NCBI RefSeq assembly: GCF_008923205.2
Contig: NZ_WBMS02000061.1
Location: forward strand, 1-54,609
DNA from: Actinomadura physcomitrii
Lineage (GTDB): Bacteria > Actinomycetota > Actinomycetes > Streptosporangiales > Streptosporangiaceae
Length of the DNA stretch: 54,609 bases
Reading direction: 5' to 3'
Shown here: positions 17,441-26,355 of the stretch, in pieces
Numbering within the stretch: position 1 is the stretch's first letter
Layout: each line of letters starts with the position of its first letter
Notes under the pieces: generated by a model
Database searches by the model: none
What the model saw: the letters and a program-made list of their open reading frames with translations, nothing else
What the model was told of the DNA's origin: nothing
Translations under genes and position numbers: made by a program

Positions 17441-18583
17441 TCAGAGGGCGAGGCGGTCGGCGAGCTCGGCGCGATACTGATCCGGCGCACCGAACAGGAC
17501 CTCGGACGCCCGGGCCCGGCGGAAGTACAAGTGCGCCGGGTGCTCCCAGGTGAAACCGGTGCCGCCGTGAACGTGAATGGCGTCCGCGGTGATCGAGCCC
17601 GCCACCTCGCAGCAACGCACCTTGGCCGCCGCAGCGGCGGCCGGCAGGAGATCCGGCCGGTTGTCGGCGAGCCAGGCGGCGTGCTCCACCAGGGCCCGCA
17701 CCGACTCCACTCCGACCAGCATGTCCGCGCACATGTGCTTGATCGCTTGGAACGACCCGATGGCACGGTCGAACTGGACACGGGTCTTCGCGTACTCGAC
17801 GCTCATCTCCAACGCCCGCTCGGCGACGCCGAGTTGCTCGGCCACGAGCGCGAGGACCGCCCGATCACGTACCCGTGCCATGATCTGCGCTCCCCCGCCG
17901 GTCGAGAGCCGCTGCGCGGGAGCACCGTCGAGTTCGAGTCTCGCGTGCGAACGGGCGAGATCCAAGCCGGCAAGGGGACGCACCGTCACGCCCGGCCCCG
18001 GTCGCACCAGGTAGAGCGAGCCGCCATGGTCGTCGGAGGCCGCCAGCAGGACGACGTCGGCGGAAGCACCGTCGAGCACGTTCGTCAGCGTCCCGGAGAG
18101 GGTGCCGTCGCCGCCCGAGCCGCTCGCGGTGACGGCCGGTTCGTGCCCCAGAGGGGGCAGGGCCGCTGTCGCCAGGAGCGAGCAGTCCGCGATTCGCGGA
18201 AGCAGTTCGTGCTTGGCCCCGTCGTCGTCTATGGCCAGGAGCGCGGGGATCGCGAGTCCGACGGTCGACAGCAACGGGCCGCCGTAGAGCGACCGTCCGG
18301 CCTCCTGAAGGGTGATGGCCTGTTCCACCCAGCCGTAACCATGACCACCGAATTCGATCGGGATCGTCAGACCCGCGGCGCCCAGGTCACTGCCGAAGTC
18401 CCGCCACAGAGCCCGGTCGAAGTCCCCGTTGCGCCCGGCGCGTTCCCGCACCGCTTCCTCGGGGTTGCGATCGGCCAGCAGCGCCCGCACCGAGTCGCGG
18501 AGGTCCGCATGCTCCTGCTGGAGCTCCGCCCCGCCCGCGGCCACTTCGGCGGGAGTCAGCAACGCGCCCGTGGTGCTCTTCAC
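17441..18583 (-). CDS. Acyl-CoA dehydrogenase, second subunit of a pair
   Basis: A 380-residue acyl-CoA dehydrogenase-like protein (ADLRDSVRALLADRNPE at the start; IPIEFGGHGYGWVE; RAIGSFQAIKHMCADML; HGGTGFTWEHPAHLYFRRA at the end). The GTG at 18583 is chosen because it overlaps the stop of the upstream dehydrogenase by GTGA; the longer open frame upstream is out of register with that gene. Adjacent, coupled acyl-CoA dehydrogenase genes of unequal length are typical of actinobacterial heterotetrameric FadE enzymes acting on bulky side chains. The diagnostic C-terminal FAD-contact glycines are weaker here than in the partner, as expected for such pairs. Confidence 0.9.
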   Translation of the reverse strand: MKSTTGALLTPAEVAAGGAELQQEHADLRDSVRALLADRNPEEAVRERAGRNGDFDRALWRDFGSDLGAAGLTIPIEFGGHGYGWVEQAITLQEAGRSLYGGPLLSTVGLAIPALLAIDDDGAKHELLPRIADCSLLATAALPPLGHEPAVTASGSGGDGTLSGTLTNVLDGASADVVLLAASDDHGGSLYLVRPGPGVTVRPLAGLDLARSHARLELDGAPAQRLSTGGGAQIMARVRDRAVLALVAEQLGVAERALEMSVEYAKTRVQFDRAIGSFQAIKHMCADMLVGVESVRALVEHAAWLADNRPDLLPAAAAAAKVRCCEVAGSITADAIHVHGGTGFTWEHPAHLYFRRARASEVLFGAPDQYRAELADRLAL

Positions 18584-19848
18584 TTCTCCCCCTTCGCGGG
18601 CGCCCGGCCGTTCACGCCCGGCTCCGTCGGTGCCACGCGCGGTTCCCGTGGCAGCCCGAGCACCCGTTCGCCGATGATGTTCTTGACGATCTCGTCGGTG
18701 CCTCCGCCGATGGCGAGACCGGGCGCCGCGCACAGGCGCAGTGCCCACTCGTCCGCCCCCTCCTCGTCGGCGTCCCACGTCGTGGCGTCCTCACCGTGGA
18801 TGAGCACACCGGTCCGGGACGCCGACTGGATGTACCGGGAGGCCGCCAGCTTGCCCACCGCGCCCTCAGGTCCCGGTGTGCGGCCCGCCTCGATCGCCCG
18901 TTTCGTCCGTTCCCGCAGCAGGCTGAGCACCAGCTCGTCGATCCACGCGTCCGCCAGCCTCCCCCGCAGTCGCGGCTCCTGCTCCCGGCCGGCGCTCCGA
19001 GCAGCCGCCACCAGCATCGAGACGCTGCCACCGCGCAGGGCGGTGTTGCCCGCGACGGAGACCCGCTCGTTGAGCAACGTCGTCCGTGCCACGGTCCAGC
19101 CCTCGCCAGGCTCGCCGACCAACCGCTCATCGGGCAGGAAGACATCGTCCAAGAAGACCTCGTCGAACTTGGCGTGCCCGGTCATCTGCCGCAGCGGACG
19201 GACCTCGACTCCCTTGTCGGCCATGTCGACGATCGCGACCATGAGTCCGGCGTGTTTGGGGGCGGCCGGGTCACAGCGGAGGAGAGCAAGGCCGAACTGG
19301 CTGTGCCGACCGCCGGACGTCCACACCTTCTGCCCGTTGACCCGCCAGCCGCCGTCGACCCGCACCGCTCGGGAGCGCACACTCGCCAGGTCCGACCCGG
19401 CGCCGGGCTCGGAGAAGAGCTGGCACCAGATCTCCTCTCCCTTGACAAGCGGTGGGATGTACCGAGCGCGCTGTTCATCGGTGCCGTGCCGGAGCACCGT
19501 CGGGCCGCACATGCCGAAACCGACACCGAGCAGGGTCGTGGGCAGTTCGTATCCCGCGACCTCCTGCTGGAAAATGAGTTCGTAGCGGGAGGACAGCCCC
19601 TGGCCTCCGTACTCCACCGGCCAGGTCAGCGCGGCGAACCCGGCTTCGGCCAGCCGGCGCTGGAAATCGCGGGCGGCCCGAACGGACTCCTCGTCATACT
19701 CCTCCGCGGTGCGTCCCGCTCCGTCAGAGCCGGAGAGTACGGGAAGGTGCTGTTCCGCCAGCCAGGCGCGCAGTTTCTCCCGGAAGGAGGACTCCTCCGG
19801 CGCCTCGTCCTGCAGGCTGCGCTGCTCGGGCTCTACACTCGTCGACAT
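18580..19848 (-). CDS. Acyl-CoA dehydrogenase, first subunit of a pair
   Basis: A 422-residue acyl-CoA dehydrogenase. Supporting segments are LTWPVEYGGQGLSSRYELIF, QLFSEPGAGSDLASV (FAD/substrate loop), WRVNGQKVWTSGGR, and the C-terminal GGGTDEIVKNIIGERVLGLP. No ribosome binding site is seen before the ATG. Instead a TAGGAT -10-like box ends 6 bases upstream, so the transcript probably begins at the start codon itself (leaderless). That box lies inside operator copy E. The gene forms a coupled pair with the following dehydrogenase. Confidence 0.93.
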   Translation of the reverse strand: MSTSVEPEQRSLQDEAPEESSFREKLRAWLAEQHLPVLSGSDGAGRTAEEYDEESVRAARDFQRRLAEAGFAALTWPVEYGGQGLSSRYELIFQQEVAGYELPTTLLGVGFGMCGPTVLRHGTDEQRARYIPPLVKGEEIWCQLFSEPGAGSDLASVRSRAVRVDGGWRVNGQKVWTSGGRHSQFGLALLRCDPAAPKHAGLMVAIVDMADKGVEVRPLRQMTGHAKFDEVFLDDVFLPDERLVGEPGEGWTVARTTLLNERVSVAGNTALRGGSVSMLVAAARSAGREQEPRLRGRLADAWIDELVLSLLRERTKRAIEAGRTPGPEGAVGKLAASRYIQSASRTGVLIHGEDATTWDADEEGADEWALRLCAAPGLAIGGGTDEIVKNIIGERVLGLPREPRVAPTEPGVNGRAPAKGEK

Positions 19849-19854
19849 GCAAGC

Positions 19855-19870
19855 ATCCTACATCCAGGAT
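19855..19870 (-). promoter_or_regulatory. Putative regulon operator, copy E, overlapping a leaderless promoter
   Basis: On the minus strand the site reads ATCCTG-GATG-TAGGAT, with both half-sites kept except one base. TAGGAT (19855-19860) is placed as a -10 box with 6 bases to the ATG at 19848. Repressor binding here would block RNA polymerase directly. The site falls in the 54-base gap after the Baeyer-Villiger gene, so the dehydrogenase pair has its own promoter. Confidence 0.68.
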
Positions 19871-19902
19871 ACTCGACACGGAACGTGAGCGACGTCGCAG
19901 GG

Positions 19903-21555
19903 TCACCCGCCGGGCCGCTCGCCCTTCTCGAGCACGGCGTTGCGCCGGAAGCCGCGATATCCATCGCGAGCGACCTCGTCGATCTGCTGGCCGTACAACG
20001 CGTAACCGCCGACATAAGGCATGAAGACCCTCGGTTTGCCCGGCACGTTGGCGCCGATGTACCAGGAATTGCCCTGGGGGAACAACGTGAACGACGCGGC
20101 GGTATTGACCTGCTCGACCCAGGCGTCCTCGGCCTCGACCTCGGCTTCGACACGGGTGGCCCCGGCTGCCCGCAGGGCCTCCAGGTGCGCGGCGATCCAA
20201 TCGACGTGCTGCTCGGCGGACGCGACCATGTTGGTCAGCACCGACGGACTGCCGGGTGCAGTGATCATGAACAGGTTCGGGAAGTCCGCAGTCGCCAACC
20301 CGAGGTACGTGCGAGGTCCCGCCGCCCACTTCTCGGCCAGGGTCCGACCTCCGACTCCGCGGAGACCGAGCTGCAGTAGCGGGCCGGTCATGGCGTCGTA
20401 CCCGGTCGCGAACACGATCGCGTCCACTTCGTGCACGTGCCCGCCAACTTCGAGTCCCTTCGGCGTGACGCGCTCGATGGGCGAACCGCTGACGTCGACC
20501 AATGTCACGTTGTCACGGTTGTACGTGGCGTAGTAATCGGTGTCGACGCAGATCCGCTTGGCGCCGATCGGATAGGTCGTCGGGCAGAGCAGCCGGGCGA
20601 CGTCCTGGTCCCTGACGATCTCGCGGATCTGCTCCCGCACGAAGTCCGCCGCGACGGCGTTGGCCTTCTCGTCCACCATGCTGTCGGCGAAAGCGAACAT
20701 GTACCCGGGCCCGCCGAGTTCCCATCGCTTTCGCAGTTCGGCCCGCTGCTGCTCGGGGCTAAGGTCGCCCGCCTTCCCCGGCGGCAGCGGCAGGACGGAT
20801 CCGCCGCCCGTCTGGCGCGCCTCGGCCCGCAGCGCCGGATACTCCCGCTTCAACCGCGCGATCTCGTCCTCGGCGAAAACGCGGTTCCGAGCCGGTACCG
20901 AGTAGCTCGGCGTGCGTTGGAAGACGGTCAGTGCGGCCGCCTGCTTCGCGATCTCCGGGATCACCTGGATGCCGGACGATCCCGTACCGATGACCGCGAC
21001 CCGCAGCCCGGTGAAGTCCACGCCCTCATGCGGCCAGCGTCCCGTGTGGTACGTGGCTCCGGCGAAGTCGTCGAGCCCGGGGACGTCCGGGACCCGCGGA
21101 CTCGCCGCGAGACACCCGACCGCGGTCACGAGGAAACGGGCCCGGCGCACGCCGCCGGACTCCAGACGCACGGTCCAGCGGTCGTCCGACTCGTCGAAGA
21201 CGGCGCCGACGACGCTGTCCCCGAAGGTGATGTCGCGGCGCAGGTCGAAGCGGTCGGCGACGTGCCTGCAGTAGTCGAGGATCTCCGGCTGCGTGGCGAA
21301 CCGCTCCGTCCAGGTCCACTCCTGTTGCAGGTCCGCGTCGAACGAGTACGAGTAGAAGATCGACTCCGCGTCGCAGCGGGCTCCCGGGTACCGGTTCCAG
21401 TACCAGGTCCCGCCCACGTCCTCGCCCCGCTCGACCACGTGCACGTCCATGCCCAGCTCGTCGCGCAGCTTGCGCAAGGCGTACATGCCGGAGAAGCCCG
21501 CGCCGACGACCAGCACGTCGCGGGTCGGGGCGTCGCTTTCAGCAGAAATCGGCAC
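19903..21555 (-). CDS. Baeyer-Villiger flavin monooxygenase
   Basis: A 550-residue FAD/NADPH enzyme that inserts oxygen next to a ketone to give an ester or lactone. The FAD Rossmann motif is VVGAGFSGMYALRKL (about residue 16). The NADP motif VIGTGSSGIQVI lies near 190. Just before it is the Baeyer-Villiger fingerprint FAGATYHTGRW (FxGxxxHxxxW). FQRTPSYSVPARN is also characteristic of cyclohexanone-monooxygenase-like members. The start is GTG 21555 with GGGAAG upstream. It overlaps the 3' end of the upstream hydrolase gene by 17 bases, so the two are co-made: ketone to ester or lactone, then hydrolysis. The substrate is unknown. Confidence 0.95.
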   Translation of the reverse strand: MPISAESDAPTRDVLVVGAGFSGMYALRKLRDELGMDVHVVERGEDVGGTWYWNRYPGARCDAESIFYSYSFDADLQQEWTWTERFATQPEILDYCRHVADRFDLRRDITFGDSVVGAVFDESDDRWTVRLESGGVRRARFLVTAVGCLAASPRVPDVPGLDDFAGATYHTGRWPHEGVDFTGLRVAVIGTGSSGIQVIPEIAKQAAALTVFQRTPSYSVPARNRVFAEDEIARLKREYPALRAEARQTGGGSVLPLPPGKAGDLSPEQQRAELRKRWELGGPGYMFAFADSMVDEKANAVAADFVREQIREIVRDQDVARLLCPTTYPIGAKRICVDTDYYATYNRDNVTLVDVSGSPIERVTPKGLEVGGHVHEVDAIVFATGYDAMTGPLLQLGLRGVGGRTLAEKWAAGPRTYLGLATADFPNLFMITAPGSPSVLTNMVASAEQHVDWIAAHLEALRAAGATRVEAEVEAEDAWVEQVNTAASFTLFPQGNSWYIGANVPGKPRVFMPYVGGYALYGQQIDEVARDGYRGFRRNAVLEKGERPGG

Positions 21556-22516
21556 TGCTCTTCCCTTTCTTCGCTTCAGCGGCCGGCGCCGTGCACGACA
21601 ACCGGTCCCGGATCCGGGCGGACACGAACGCGAGCCCGGTCTCCTGGCCTGGCAGGATGTTCACCATCGAGAAGAAGCCGTGCGTCTGACCGGGCACGAC
21701 CTCCACCTCGGTCTCCACCCCGGCCCTCGCGAGCGCGGCACCGTAGGCGTCCTGCTCGGTGCGCAGCACGTCGTGCTCCGCCAGCAGCAGCACCGCGGGC
21801 GGCAGCCCGCTCAGGTCCTCCGCGCGCAGCGGGCTGATGTCCGGCCGACTCCGCTCCGACACTGCCGCGTAGTGGTCGAAGTACCAGTTCATGCCCTCGC
21901 GGGTGAGCAGCAGGGCGTTGGCGGGATCCGTGTAGGACGGGGTGTTCAGGTCGGCGTCCGTGACCGGGTACACCAGCACCTGCAGCGCGATCGGCGGTCC
22001 CCCCGCGTCACGCGCCCGCAGGGCGACGACGGCCGCGAGGTTGCCGCCCGCACTGTCCCCGGCCACGATCACTGGCAGCGCGCGACCGTCCCCGCCGCCC
22101 GACCCGGCCGCAGCCCAGCGGACGGCCTCCCACGCGTCAACGACAGCGGCCGGATACGGGTGCTCGGGCGCCTTCCTGTAGTTGACGAGGACGACGGTGC
22201 AGCGCGTCCGCTCGGCCAGCCGCCGAGCGAGCGTGTCGAACTGGTCGATGTGGCCGGTGACCCATCCCCCGCCGTGGAAGTAGACGATGATGCCTTCAGG
22301 TGCGGCGACCGGCACCAGCTCCCGAGCGAGGAACCGGGCGCCCGGCTCGCCCAGCGAGTGCTCGGCGACACGCCACATCTCCGGCCCCTTGCCGGCGAGC
22401 TCCCCAAGGGCGGCACCCATGGCACGGGCCTCCCCCGGCGTCCGCTCGTGGAGCGGCTTGCCGCCGGCCTCCGCCATCTGCTTCAAGAAGGCCTGCGTCG
22501 CCTCGTCCAACGCCAC
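21539..22516 (-). CDS. Alpha/beta hydrolase, hormone-sensitive-lipase (GDXG) family
   Basis: A 325-residue esterase or lactonase. It has VYFHGGGWVTG (oxyanion hole, about residue 79), the nucleophile elbow VAGDSAGGNLAA (about 152), the acid in LLLAEHDVLRTE, and the late histidine in GQTHGFFSM. GTG 22516 is chosen: GAGGTGG lies 6 bases upstream and the usual N-terminus (LDEATQAFLKQMAEAGG) follows. Known monoterpene lactone hydrolases paired with Baeyer-Villiger enzymes belong to this GDXG family (from memory), which suits a ring-opening role. Operator copy F lies 57 bases upstream, so this gene and the monooxygenase form one controlled unit. Confidence 0.92.
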   Translation of the reverse strand: MALDEATQAFLKQMAEAGGKPLHERTPGEARAMGAALGELAGKGPEMWRVAEHSLGEPGARFLARELVPVAAPEGIIVYFHGGGWVTGHIDQFDTLARRLAERTRCTVVLVNYRKAPEHPYPAAVVDAWEAVRWAAAGSGGGDGRALPVIVAGDSAGGNLAAVVALRARDAGGPPIALQVLVYPVTDADLNTPSYTDPANALLLTREGMNWYFDHYAAVSERSRPDISPLRAEDLSGLPPAVLLLAEHDVLRTEQDAYGAALARAGVETEVEVVPGQTHGFFSMVNILPGQETGLAFVSARIRDRLSCTAPAAEAKKGKSSADFC

Positions 22517-22573
22517 TACCGCCCACCTCGATCCATGGTCCGTCACAGGAGCCGGTTCGCCCCTGTGACATGG

Positions 22574-22589
22574 ACACAGGATCCAGGAT
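22574..22589 (-). promoter_or_regulatory. Putative regulon operator, copy F
   Basis: On the minus strand the site is ATCCTGGATCCTGTGT: left half and centre conserved, right half partly. It sits in the 89-base gap between the regulator's 3' end and the hydrolase/Baeyer-Villiger operon. Confidence 0.6.
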
Positions 22590-22605
22590 TTTGCGCCATA
22601 GGTCA

Positions 22606-23720
22606 CTATCCAGATGGCTCGACCGGTAGCCATTCTTCGCCGACGCCGGCGACCACTGCCGCGCTGTCGCGCAGTCTTCGGAGCATCACGGCCATGAACA
22701 TGCGGTTGCGCCCGTAGGGCTCGGTGATCTCGAAGCCGAGGTGACATTCGACCATCGCGACCCGCCGGACGACCGAGTTGTGGTGCAGGCACACCCGTTC
22801 CGCGGCCTGCCGCATCGATCCTGTTGCCACGACGGCGTCCAGGATGCGCACGAGCTCCGGCCCCTCCACCTCGACCAGCCGGTCCAGCCCCTGAACGTCG
22901 GGGATCTCGCCGATCCGTTCGGTACTGAGCTCGCGAGCGAGAATGCCGTAGCCGCCGACCGTCGCCACGTCCAGCGGCACCGACTCCTCCAACCGGTACG
23001 CCCCCGGGCGCGAGGACTGGGTTGCGTGAAGCGGATCGCGGCCAGCGCCTCGGTCCAGCCCGCCGCCACCTCGGTGACCGGACGGCGATCGCTCATCCCG
23101 ATCCGAACTCCGACAGGGACATCGATCTCGGTGATCCCCGGCCGGTCGGGTACCACGGCCGCCACAACCGCCGCCGTCCGTCCCGCGACGAGCTGGCCGC
23201 GCCCCCGCTCGGCCTCTAAAAGGCCGCGCATCCCGTCGACCGGTCCTGCCATCACGAGCACGCGGATCGCCTTGTGGACCAAGAAGCCCAGCGCGGCCAG
23301 CACCGCTCGCGCACGGCCGTCGTCCGTCAGGAGCACCGCCAGGCGCTCGTGCTCGGCGTCCGGCACTGCTTCGCGCAATCGCACCCCACGCGCGACGATC
23401 GCGAGCTGCTCAAGGATCACCTCCGTCAACTCCGGCTGGACGCCCGGTTCGACCCACACCAGCTCCCCAGTACTCAGGCAGCGGGCCGCGGAGCCCGGAG
23501 CCGACGATTGGAAAATGGCGGCGCCGTCCGGCCACATCACTCCGACGGGCGCCCCCACCAGCTCGCGCAGCCGGCCGAGCAGCTCGGACAAGCCGAACTC
23601 GAGCCGGATGCCGCGCCCAAGGAGACGCACCACGTCGTCGACATGGACAGAGCGCGCGACCGCCGGAGGCAACAAGCTCGTATCAGCGCGCAAGCCATCC
23701 GTATGTCGTGAATCCTGCAT
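22606..23720 (-). pseudogene. PucR/CdaR-type transcriptional regulator, frameshifted
   Basis: A regulator of about 370 residues read in two frames. The N-terminal part carries the sensor and GGDEF-like middle region of PucR proteins (VHVDDVVRLLGRGIRLEFGL; VRIGMSDRRPVTEVAAGWTE). The C-terminal frame carries the helix-turn-helix TGSMRQAAERVCLHHNSVVR. The frames join in the run CCCGGGGG (23001-23008 region): a sixth G would give a continuous ARGAYRLEES. The likely start is ATG 23720, inside operator copy G. It is the only regulator in the catabolic island, so it is the first candidate for sensing the substrate. Either it is freshly inactivated or one base is wrong. Confidence 0.82.
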
Positions 23721-23735
23721 CCTAGTATCTAGGAT
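23719..23735 (-). promoter_or_regulatory. Putative regulon operator, copy G (palindrome)
   Basis: ATCCTA-GTATC-TAGGAT is a perfect 6+6 inverted repeat with a 5-bp centre, one longer than in copies B and E. It overlaps the apparent start codon of the PucR-type regulator, which suggests autoregulation. The rest of 23736-23986 holds no recognised gene. Confidence 0.62.
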
Positions 23736-23986
23736 ACGGCAATCCGTTCCCGGGTGTCGAGGACGCGCGCGGCCTCGACCGATTCCTCTCGGCTGGCATC
23801 GGAATCTGAACGGGCTCACCGGTTGCTGGACCTCAAGATCGTTGGGCTCCGCGCCACGGCGGGAAGCATCATGATCGTTTACCCCCGCGACCGCCCATCC
23901 GGGCGATGCTCCGGACGCGAAGGTGCGCTCGGAATCCTCGGCACACGCTCTCGCCCGAAGACATCAGCGGCGGCGAGGCGGCCCCT

Positions 23987-25235
23987 ATGCGCACCCTTGC
24001 CGCTGACCTGATCGACCTTGCGCGGAAGATGCGCTCGGGCGAGGCATCCCCCGTCGAACTGCTCCAGGACACGCAGCTTCGGATCGTCCGGACCAACGGT
24101 GGGCCACCGACCACCGCCCGTGCGCCCGACGCGATCAACGCTTGGGTACGCCTTTATCCGGATCGGGCGCTCGAAGCGGCGGCCGCTGCGGACACACGTC
24201 TCGCGCGGGATCCTTCGGCGACTCCACTGCTCTGCGGCATCCCGATCGGTTTGAAGGACGTCCTCGGCGTGCGCGTTCTCCCGCTGACCGGATCCAGCGC
24301 GGTCCTCGCCGACCACAAGGCTGAGGAGGACACTGCGCAACATGGAAACGGCTGCGCGAAGCGTCAATGGTGCTGGTCGGGCATACGGACACCCACGAGT
24401 TCGCGGCCGGAAGCACCACGGACCAATGCGGAAACCCCTGGGATCCGACACGGACGGCGGGCGGCTCCGCGGCGGCCGTGGCTGCGGGCATGGTTCCTGC
24501 GGCACTCGGGACGGACACCGCCGGCTCACTGCGCATCCCCGCGGCCTTGTGCGGCGTGAGCACCCTCAAACCCAGCGCGGGCATGGTTTCCAACGCGGGC
24601 ACCATCCCACTCGCTCCATCGCTCGACCAGGTCGGCAGATCGCGCGGACGGTGGCCGACTGGACCCTGCTGTTCACCACGCTCACCGGCCGGGAATCGGC
24701 AGGGATCCCGCCCACCACGTCGGCTCGCGGCGGCTCGGCACCCCTGAACGGCATCACCGTGGCGCTCACCGACCGAGCCGACGGCCATACGCTGGCACCG
24801 GACGTCGCCTCCGGGCTGCGCACGGCTTGCGACGCCCTATCCGACCTCGGTGCACAGGTACGAAAACCGAGGGCGCACCGACCAGCAAAGCCGAAGCTGG
24901 CCGGGAGCGCGACGGCGAGTCCATGACGATCCTGCTCACCGAGCTCTGGGCCCATCACCGCCGGTACGCATCTCGCCGTTCGCACTATGGCCAAGACGTC
25001 GGTGCGCTCGTCGACCTTGCAAGGGGGCGGGCGCCAGAACTCGGGAACGCCCATCCTCCGGCACAACTGGAAAGATGGACCTGACCGTGAGCTGGGACCG
25101 CTGGCTGCGAGAGCAGGACGTCGACTGCGTCCTCGAAGCAACGACCCCGGTCACCGCTCCCCCCAGAGGTTCCTTCGGCCACCCGGCCAAGACCACCACG
25201 AACCTGGCGGCATTCACCAGCCTCTGGAACCTTCT
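23987..25235 (+). pseudogene. Amidase (GatA/AtzF family), multiply frameshifted and truncated
   Basis: Amidase-signature sequence is spread over all three frames. It begins at ATG 23987 (LAADLIDLARKMRSGEASPV), then GIPIGLKDVLG, MVLVGHTDTHEFAAGSTTDQ, and the Gly/Ser signature TAGGSAAAVAAGMVPAALGT with the catalytic Ser region DTAGSLRIPAALCG. It continues with IARTVADWTLLFTTLTG, the ESMTILLTELWAHHRRY region, SWDRWLREQDVD and the tail AAFTSLWNLL. There are four frame changes, near 24312, 24635, 24855 and 25075. The first looks like an AC duplication, the others like single-base losses. The reading then runs straight into thiolase sequence at about 25236, so the amidase C-terminus was deleted. 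It cannot make a working enzyme. Confidence 0.85.
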
Positions 25236-26355
25236 GCGCTCGCCCGTCGAGCTCGCGGCCGACGCCGCCCGCGAGGCCCTCACCGACACCGGCGCCGCCC
25301 CCGGCATCGTCGCGGCCGTCATCGACACCGCCGCCGGCATCCGCCAGTTCGAGACCTCGACACCCGGTGCGCCCGCGCCACTGGGCCGCTCCAACAACTA
25401 CCCGCGCTCGGTCGCTCAACGCGTCGGCGCCGCCCCCGCGCGAGCGATCCTGGAGGTCGCCGGCGGTCAGGGCCCTCAGCACCTGGTCAACGAGCTCGCC
25501 GCCGCGATCGCTGCCGGCTCGTGCCAGGCGGCGCTGGTGTTCGGTTCGGAAGCCATCTCCACCGCACAGCGCCTGGCCAAGGACGCGATGACCGGCCCGA
25601 CTTCACCGAACAGGTCGACGGCGACCTGGAGGACCGCGGCTACGGCCTGAAGGGGCTGACCTCCCGGCACTTGGCGACCCACGGTCTCACCGACGCTCCG
25701 AGCCAGTACGCCTTGTTCGAGAATGCGCGCCGTGCGCGGCTGGAACTCAGCTGCCAGAGCTACACGCAAGCGATGGGCGAACTGCTCGCCCCCCTCACCA
25801 ACGTCGCCGCCACCAACCCGCACGCCTCGGCGCCGGTCCAGCGTCCGCCGAGGAACTGGCCACCGTCACCGAGAAGAACAGACTCATCGCCGACCCCTAC
25901 ACGCACTACATCGTCGCCCGAGAAAAGGTCAACCAGGGCGCGGCCGTGCCGCTGATGTCGGTCGCCACGGCCCAGATTCTCGGCATCCCGCAGGAAAAGT
26001 GGGTTTTCTTGCACGGCCACGCCGACCTGCGCGAACGCGATCTGATGGACCGCGAGGATCTCAGCCGCAGCCCCTCCTCGGTGACCGCTGCCCGGCACGC
26101 GCTGGAGGTCGCCGATGTCAGTGTGGACGACCTGGCCACCATTGACCTGTACAGCTGCTTCCCCATCCCGGTGTTCAACATCTGCGGCGGGCTGGGCCTG
26201 GATCCGGCCGACCCGCGCGGCCTGACCCTCACCGGAGGGCTGCCGTTCTTCGGCAGCGCGGGCAACAACTACTCCATGCACGCCATCGCCGAGACCGTCC
26301 ACCGCTCGCGCGCCCTCCCTGCGCCTTCGGACTCGTCGACGCCAACAACGGAACC
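25236..26355 (+). pseudogene. Thiolase-like acetyltransferase, N-terminally deleted and frameshifted
   Basis: Thiolase sequence begins abruptly (SPVELAADAAREALTDTGA) after the amidase remnant, in the same frame; the first 25 or so residues of a normal thiolase are missing. It continues with ARAILEVAGGQGPQHLVNEL and AALVFGSEAISTAQRL, changes frame near 25605 (TEQVDGDLEDRGYGLKGL), again near 25840 (EELATVTEKNRLIADPYTHY; AAVPLMSVATAQILG; IDLYSCFPIPVFNICGGLGL), and again near 26315 (CAFGLVDANNGT). The C-terminal domain then carries on in the next open frame. It is a dead copy of the thiolase whose C-terminal domain precedes the crotonase. Confidence 0.85.

Noticed and set aside
17324..19585. 753-codon open frame on the plus strand
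   Set aside because: Antisense to the two acyl-CoA dehydrogenases; its composition is typical of a shadow frame.
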